Below are positions 18,901 through 27,900 of a stretch of 52,744 nucleotides of DNA, in pieces; positions within the stretch are counted from its first letter, which is position 1, and every line of letters begins with the position of its first letter. The DNA comes from Flavobacteriales bacterium (GTDB lineage Bacteria > Bacteroidota > Bacteroidia > NS11-12g > UBA955). The notes beneath the pieces were generated by a model, which was not told where the DNA came from, did no database searches, and saw only the letters and a program-made list of their open reading frames with translations. Both the position numbers and the translations under genes were made by a program. The stretch is taken from the NCBI GenBank assembly GCA_947463095.1, contig CANHRE010000007.1, positions 1-52,744 of the forward strand, read 5' to 3'.

Positions 18901-21900
18901 TACAGGCCATACAAACCTCCGGAATTTGTACTTAAACCAGTCATGAACACATTGTCCAAAATGTTGCGGCTGTAAACCTCTGTTAGCTGTGTACCACCTG
19001 AGGCACCATTATACACACCGTATATGGTCGTCGCGGTATTTCTGGCTCCCAGGTTTCTTATGGTATTTCCCCATACATAATTCAGCGTATCTGTTGATGT
19101 ATTGGTTAGATAAATCCCATAGATGGTCGAGCCGGTTGCGCCGGTCAGGGTATTATTCATCAATCTATTACCGGTGATATACCGATAACGTTGGGATGAT
19201 GTGGCCGGATAAATCCAGAATGCCGTACTACCGTGCGTGTTGCCTATCAAATCATTATCCTTGATATGCAGGAAACGTCCGGATGAAACACTATATATTC
19301 CATATAGCGTTCCTGAGAATCTGCTGTTGGAAAGAACGTTGCCATTGATTCTCATAGTACCTCCTGTGTAGGTAGCACCATGATAAATAGCAAAATGTGC
19401 TCCCGTTAGATTATCTAATGAATCATTGATAAACCGGTTGCGCAGGATTTCACCGTTCAGAGTTGAACCAGCCATCCACAACAAATAATTTGAGCTTGTG
19501 GATGTCTGACTAATGAAACTATTGCTGATTTCATTGTCTGCAATACGACATCTTCTGGTCGCAGCATTTGCGTAAATACCGTATATGTAACCATTTTGAA
19601 TGGTGTCCCTGGTGATGCTGTTTGAATCTATATAGTATTCATTGCTCGCAGTGTATGGTTGATACAATATGTAGCTTAACGTGGTGCCGGCAAAACCTCC
19701 GGAGAAGAAGCGGTCCATCCTGTTATTCGAAATTCTTCCTATGTTGCTCGCTCCTGGTCCGAAAATTCCATATTGATAATAGGTGGAGCGCATGTTTTCC
19801 ATCACGTTATCGCGAACGGTTACATTCACACCGGTAAAGGGTAGATAAAGACCATAGAAATATGACCCAGTAGAACCTCCTACACTAATGTTTCTGATGG
19901 TATTTCTGGCTATGGTCGCATGAGTGCCAGTGCCTGAATAGATACCAAAGAAGGCACTGCGACAGCTGTCTCCTTCAATGAGGTTATCAGTAATTCTCAG
20001 GGTGTCTGAGGTTCCGGCATGGAACAGCGCGTATTGGGTGCTGTTGGCTACAGGCTGCAACAAACCCTGTACAACGTTATTTGTAAGCACAGCATTGGAA
20101 GAGGACCCCGCATAAATTCCATAGATTCCAGTATTTGAACTGGTATCCCTGGAAATCGTATCGCGATCAATCAACAAATACCCCGGCTTACCTGCAGTGA
20201 AAATGCCATAGAGTTGACCCGGCAATACACCAAAGGTGCGTGAATTCCAGATTTTATTGTTGCGAATAAGTACCCTATTATTTGGGCCTCCGGCAGCAGA
20301 ATAAACACCTGCTACCACAAAGGTTCCGTTTCTTCCTTCCTGGCGTACAACTATGGTATTGTTTTGAACCTGAACGTTTTGGTTATTGTTTGCATTTGCC
20401 GCAAACACGGCTATGCCTAAAGTCTGAGCATAGTTCTGGAAACCACCGTCTGCAGTATTATCTACATAGTTGTTTGCCGCAAAGAAGAAGTTGGTTTCTG
20501 AAGAACGTATGCCATTGGCTGAAAGCTGCTGCGCTGTTGCTATGGCTGAGTCGCCCCAACCTGTGATTCTGCAATTGGTAACGCTGTCATATTGATTTAA
20601 GAGGTTGTACGGTGCTGCATCATTAAAGCCAATGATGTGGATACCTGTATTCACCCTGTTGATTCTAAGGTTATGGAATCGGCAGGAGTCATGACTTCCA
20701 AGCCTGCTGGTCAGGGCCAAAGGCTGATTGTCCGTTGAAAGCAAATTGGAGACAAGGATGCCTTTTGATCCTGAACCACCTACCTGGGCTCCAGCCACTT
20801 CGCGATGCCGTCTGGACATCCTGATGCTGGCATTCCGAATAACCACGCGCTTACAACCATCGTTGCTGCTGCTGTTCAACAGGGCGTAACCCCATTCCAT
20901 GAGCGTTGTTGGGTTCCTCGAAGTACTGCTGTCCTCAAGGTCAATTCCGTCAATGGTTACCCAGTCTTCACCAATAATTTTAAAGATACCATCAGGGCTT
21001 GCGGAGAGGTTGGTAGCTACCCCATTATATCCGTATACGATGGGATTTGCTCCGGTACCGCTCTTCTGGATAACCAGTTGCCTGTTCCGGCTTGGACGGA
21101 AACCTGCGCATGAGCTGTTGATGTATAACTGCAAACCACCAGAAGGAGCTACTTCCGTATGTCCGGCGCGCACATTAAGGGTCACTGCACCGCTCAGTCC
21201 TTTCAGGTTTACATCATTTAATGCATCTGCCAGGGTGCTGTAGTTTGGCGATGTTCCGCCAACGGTATAAGTACCCGACATGGGCGAACTGATAGCCCGT
21301 TTGCCTGTTGGACTGGAAGGTGTTATGTTATAGGTGGTACCAGCCAGCGTCAAATCAAGCGCTGATGCATCCACACTGTCACCACCATTCCCACATTTCA
21401 CGTCATAAGCAAGCCAGAAGTAGAAGGTATCGTTACAATACAGAGGCAAGGAACCGGTAAACGACATGGTTCCGCTTGGATTGGCAATGGTATTGCCAAA
21501 GCGGGGAGCACCCCCGCTGAAAATGGGCGAAGTACCGGTAAAATAAAGCTTAGCACTGTCCAAATCACGGGCTGTATTCGTTGTACCCGTGGTATTAAAC
21601 CGCATACGAGTCAGGTTCGGAGGCGAGACCGAGCCGCTGATGGCGACTTCCACACGCAGAATTGGCGCATTCCGCGCACCTTGAGACAAACCGCTCTGAA
21701 TTTGAATTACAGTATCCGCAACAGCCAGCGTAGAACCCAGAGGCGTAAAGCTTCCTTCATCCGCACCAATGTCAGGCTTGGAGGCGCTGCGTGCATCGTT
21801 GTCATAATCATCCGATACGGTTGAAATGGGTACACCTGCTGATTCAACCGCCGTACCTGTGCTTGTGCTGATGTGCAGGTAGTTAGGGCTTGTAGCTGTG

Positions 21901-24900
21901 GTACTGCGGAAACTCAGGCTGCTGCTCAACGAATATGCATCGCGAACACCGTTGCCCTGGTTCACAGAACGGTTCAGGAAGTCACAAATGGTCTTATCGC
22001 TTACAAGATCCGTAATATTTCTGTAAATGATGCTGTTGGTTGATGTACCGGTATAGTACAGGTTGTTACCAGTTTGCTGCAGGTAGTTGCTGGTAGGCAA
22101 ACCATTACCAGACCTGATTAATACCGCTGCAAAACCGGCTCCTGAAGGTGTACTGTTGTTGTAGAAGATGTTGTTGTTCATCAGGTAGCGTCCAGTACTC
22201 GTGCTCATGTTGATGGCAGCACTGTTGAAGGCGGCTCCTGTTGAACTTGCATTCAGGTAAACAGTATTGTAATACACCTGATGGTAAGCAGTACCACTCA
22301 GGTTCATGCCCGTCAGCCATGAAGTACTACTATTCATCGCTGGAGCTTTTACGTCTCCTACATAGTTGTTGTGCACCAGTGCGTCGAAACTGTTAGAGCT
22401 TAATAAGCCCATGATGTTTGCGGTAGAAGCACCGGTAGCATTCAAGTCTGCAATCTTGTTCTTATAAATTTCGGAATAACGGCAGCTCTGAACCACCATA
22501 CCGTACATGGTTGTAGCACTGGATGGATTTCCATACAAACGGGTAATGGTATTATTCGCAGCGGTTACAGAATCTGCCGCTGAACTAAATAAACCAAATA
22601 TGGTTGCTGAAGAATAAGTAGAGTTCGTGGAAATTGAATCCGCCAAGTTGTTATTCATGCGCACTATGTTTCCGTTGAGCAGATAAACAGGATATTCAAA
22701 ATCCAGTCCGCTGACGTTATTTACTCTGTTGGAATTGGCATCTACGTTCACATAGTTCTGATAAGAACCATACAAACCAAAGAACGAGTAACCACCTGGT
22801 GTGCTGGGCGTTTGTTTCACCAAACTCATCACGTTGTTGTTCATGGTGGTTAAAGAATCATAAATGGGGAATGTAGTGGTTGTATAGGCGTGATAGATGC
22901 CATAAACCGTTCCACCCGCCGAACCGGTATTGCTGATGTTCAGCATGGTATCGCGGTTAAATTCCCGGTATCGGGCGGCGTTGCTGCTCCAGAAACCATA
23001 GAGGGTTTTGGTGCTGGCGTAGTTCAGATTTTGAATGCTGTTATCGCTCACCACCAGGTTCCTTACCACGGGCAGTACATACACCCCGTAGAACGTTCCA
23101 CCTGAGTTAGAACTGAAGTTGCTGCTCAGGATTCGGTTTCCAGTAATGGTAATGTCCTGGTTACGTCCACCTGCATAGATGGCAATACCTCCGTGGGGTA
23201 TTGTCGAGGCTGTTGCTGGAGCATGATTCCAGGTGATACGGTTGTTGCGGATAATACCACCTGAGAAGTTTTCCAGGGTGGAAGTGTTGGAAGTTCCGGC
23301 CCCGATGCGGATGGCATAGAATGTTCCGCTTGTTCCGGGGTAATCACTTCCGCCGTCCGCTTTGTTGTCAATGAGGTTACCACTGATTACATAGCGGTTG
23401 GCATTCATCATTTGAATACCATTGGTCTCCACCGTGGAGCCGCCGAAGTTGGTCAGGCGGTTGTTGGCAATAGTATCGCGAAGGTCTTTTATGAAATAAA
23501 ACTGGCTGGCCAATTCCGGACCATACCAGTTGATGGGCATGTAGCAGTTGGTGATGGTGTTATTGCTGATGCGGATATCGTCATTGGTGCCGTCCTGCAG
23601 GGTTACAGCAGGTGAAGTACTTACCGCTGTAGTAAGGATGTTAGACACCAGAACTCCCACACAACCATTACCTGCCCTTGTGCTTCCACTGGTATTGTTG
23701 GCCTTGTTCAGCACGATGGAACAATTCTGAATCACAATACGCTTACATCCATCCCACGCGTTGCGCTTTAACAGGGCGATACCCCATTCTGCCTGAGTGG
23801 TAGTGGTGGTATTCAGTGAGGTGTCGCGGAATGCAAGACCGTCAATCGTGATGTAGTCATCGCTCACAATCTTGAGGATGGCATCAGGGCTGGCACCGGT
23901 AATGGTAGAAATCCCTGTGCCCGCAGAAATAATCGGCGCTGCTCCTGAACCTGCCGCACGGCGGATGGTCAATGTATTCACAACATTGGGACGGGTAGCT
24001 CCGCATGTAGTAGGATTCACGTTGATGACGATACCGCCTGCGGTAGCCCTTTCAATATGGCCGGGACGTACATCGAAAACCACAGGGCCGGAAAGTCCAC
24101 GGGTGTTCAGGTCGGTAACAGCCAGTGCCAGGGTGGCATACGAAGGCGTAGTACCACCAACAGTATATGTTCCGGACATACCGGTAACATTGGTGATTGT
24201 TCTGGTTCCGGTTGGCGCTCCACCGGTTACGGCGCTGGCTACTCCATTAATATATAAGGAGTCCATCTGACAATCAAGCACAAACGTGCCTGCTCCAGGA
24301 CAACGTACTCCATAGGTTACCCAGAAATAGGCTGAACCTGCACAGTTAATTTTCTGATTGATGTTGAAAGCAAAACTACCGTTGGGACCCACTCTTGTTC
24401 CAAGCAGCACGGGGCTGCTGTAGTTGAGGTTGCCTGCTGTGTACCAAAGCTTGGCCGTATCAATGCTGGTGGTGGCACTGGTAGTTCCGCTGGTGTTGAA
24501 TACCAAGCGGCTGATATTTACCGGAGCTGCGCTGCTCAGGCTGCTGAGGGCAATCTGTGAGCGCAGAATTTGGGCATCTCGGGTGCCCGAGTTTACCGCC
24601 AACGTTGATGGATGGGTAACCGTAATCGTAGCCGTTGCCGTAGAACCTGAAGGCACGCTTCCGTTGAATTCATCGGCTCCGATATCAGGCGTTACCGCGT
24701 TGCGGTTTTGACTTTCCACATCTGTGGTGAATCCAGTTATAAACCTTCCTCCGCCTTCGGCAAAAGTGGAAGTGGAGGTATTCACCAGCAAGAAATTACT
24801 GTTAGTATAGTTGGTTGACTGGAAAGCTACTACGCCCAAAACACTGTTAGCATCACGTTGCGGAGCAGCGGTCAGCCTGCTGGTAAACAAACACATGGTA

Positions 24901-27900
24901 GAATCCGAAATCGCATCTGCACTGTTCCGATACACCGGATACTTCGCGCGTGGCGTGGGATTCAGGTAGTACAAGTTATTGTTGCTTCGGTCAGAGTAGT
25001 TGGTGTTGGTAATACCGGTTGTTGTTTTCCAGAAGCCTGCAGTTAAACCGGTAGTTGCTGAACCAGGCGTTGAAGTGTTGTAGAAGATATTGTTGAACAC
25101 ATCGGCTGTTCCGCTTGAGCCGGGCCAGAACAGCGCTGCCGTGCTGAAACTGCTCGCCGATCCTGATGTATTCAGGAATACCGTGTTGTTAAAAATTCTT
25201 GCCGGTAGGGAAGGTGTGGACGTCATGGCAACCTCAATACCTGCCGCCGAAACAATTGACGGTGCAGTTGTGCTGATGTTGTTAGGTCCACTGATATTGG
25301 CAATGCGGTTGTTCCACACCGTGTAGTTACCATATCCACCGATTGCTATACCGCGACCATAACCATAAGCACTCAGGTTGCTGATATCAGAGATGATGTT
25401 ACCTCCTACAAAAATCCAGTTCGTTGTGGACGTTGACGTAAAGTTCAATCCGGTGGCAATCGAGTTGGCCGTTGATGTGGAATTGGTTACCACCCGGCTG
25501 ATGCGGTTGCGCAGGATGAATATCGAATCACCGATGGATAGCGAATAATCTATACCCAACGCTGTGGTAGTTCCTGCTGTTATGTTGGTGAACAACGAGT
25601 CAACTACGTTGTCACTGATTTCTATGTAATCACCATAACCGGAATAAATACCACGGATGCTTCCAAAACCATGAATCCTCCTGACAGTGTTGTTCTTCAT
25701 GATCAGGTTGTTGGATGAAGAAGTACCATGGCGCATACCCTCAACCGTAACAGCCGATGTGCTGTTCTCCGGACCATAGATTCCGAACACTGTGTTGCCG
25801 CGCATAAAATGCGTTCCATTCGTCGGTGAACCAAAGTCGTAATAACCATAAAAGATACCGGTTCCTGCACTACCCGGCACTATCAGGATGTTGGCAATCA
25901 GGTTGGAATCCGCCTGATACCAGGGGGTCGACACACTGTTCAAAATACCATAGCTGGTTGTACCATTACTCAATATATAGATACCGTCAGCGGGATTTAG
26001 GCCCCCAATGATGTTGCGGCTCAGTTCATACCCCTTTAGGTATGAGGTACTCGACACGGATGAGATGCCTGTAAACTGGTACGCACAGGTATCATCGTTA
26101 ATGATATTTTGGCGTACATACGCCTTTTCAATCATACCGCTGCTGTTACCCCAGTTGATGCCGGTGAAACTGCCGGTGCTGAAATTTACCCTGGAGTTGG
26201 TAACGCGGTTGCCAATAATCTGCAACCCATCTTTTACATAGGAGGTAACTGCAATACCAATGAAGCTGCCGTTGGCATTGAAGCAACGGTCCACGGTATT
26301 GTCGTTAAATACCATCCGGCAAACGCCGCCCAAATCGGTAAGCGCTCTGATGCCATATACGGTTGAACCTGATACCAGGTTGTTTCTGACAATGGTTGTG
26401 TTATTTCTACAAAAGGTGATTGCATTGTTGATTCCCTGTCCGGAAATCCAGATACCGTTAATACCGGTGCTGGCCGGAATGGAGGAGTACCCGATTTGGT
26501 TGTTGTTGTCAACCCGGTTGTTTTGTACCAGAAGCCTGTTGATGTTGTAGGTTTTGATGCCATTTTCTGCAAAACCCAGTACCAAATTGCCATTGGCAGC
26601 CAGCGCTCCACCAATAATGATGTCCTGGTCTATGTGCGTATAAGGAATGGTTCCATCCACAGCACCCCTGAACAAAATGCCGCTGTAAGCATTGATTACC
26701 GTATCGCTTTCCAGGGTGTCGAACTGACAACGACCTGAAGCCGAGATTGGGGTAATGGTTGTTGTAAGCGCATTGTTGGCTGCCGGTACAAAGGCAATAC
26801 CCTTGTTGCCGTTCTCAAACAAGGTCGGGCCCGAGTTGAATACCGGTGCTGCAAACCATATTCTGCTGTTGCGGATGGCTACGTTCTGAGATGCATTAAT
26901 GTTGCTGGCGCGGAACACAATAAAGGCCGCCTCCATCTGCGCTGCTCCGGTGGTATTGGAGTCGGACAGGTTTATACCGTCTATGGTTACGTAGTCAGAA
27001 CCGTGCAATGCCCATATATAGTCGACAGTTACTGAAGAAGTACTCAGGGTATTGGTACCTACTCCCGCGGTAATCTGGGGTTTGGCGCCGCTGCCGAAAG
27101 CCTGGAAGCGAATGGGGTTTGCTGCCGTGCCAGTTGTTGTGAGGTTAATGCCGGCTGCAGGCGCTGTTTCTCTGTGGCCTCTGGCCACATATACGTTAAC
27201 CGGTCCGCTGATGACACCACTGTTCAGCGCGGTGACAATTGAATTAATGGTAGGATAACATGCACTGGGAACCAGGTAGTTTCCACTGAAGCCAGTACCT
27301 GTTCCAACGGTGTATGTAAAATTGGCTCCCCCGTTGTTACCCAGATTCAGGGTGGCCATGTCATGTCCACTTTCTCCGAAAGAAGTAACATCAGCACGAA
27401 TGGCCGACAGTGATTTTGGAGATGTGTATATATAATAATATAAGGAGGTACCCGCTGTTTGGCAAGGAATGATAGCTCTGACGCTGGTGCCGCTCACGGT
27501 CATTTGAACCAGTGTTGATGTGGCAAATGTGGAACTGGTGCTCCAGCGCAGATAAACCTGTTCGCCGGAAGCAGGCGTTGAGCCAAGCACTGCTGTAACA
27601 AGTACACTGTTGCCCGGATTCACTGCACCGGCAGCAGGACTTTGGGACACCGAGGTAACGCTTGCCGGATTGAAGGAAGTTTCCAACACCGACATATTTT
27701 CGTTAGTCGGTATGGCACCTGTGCTGCGCTCCGTAATGTTTACAGTATAATATCTTCCTGCGGTTACTGAAGGATAGAATCCACTGGTTCCTCCTGAAGA
27801 AGTGTTGAAGGTAGCCGTAGCAGTAGTTGAAGGAAACGCTGTATTCGGCGTGATGTATTGATTGTAGCCCGCCAATGTAACCGGACCGCTATACGGACGC

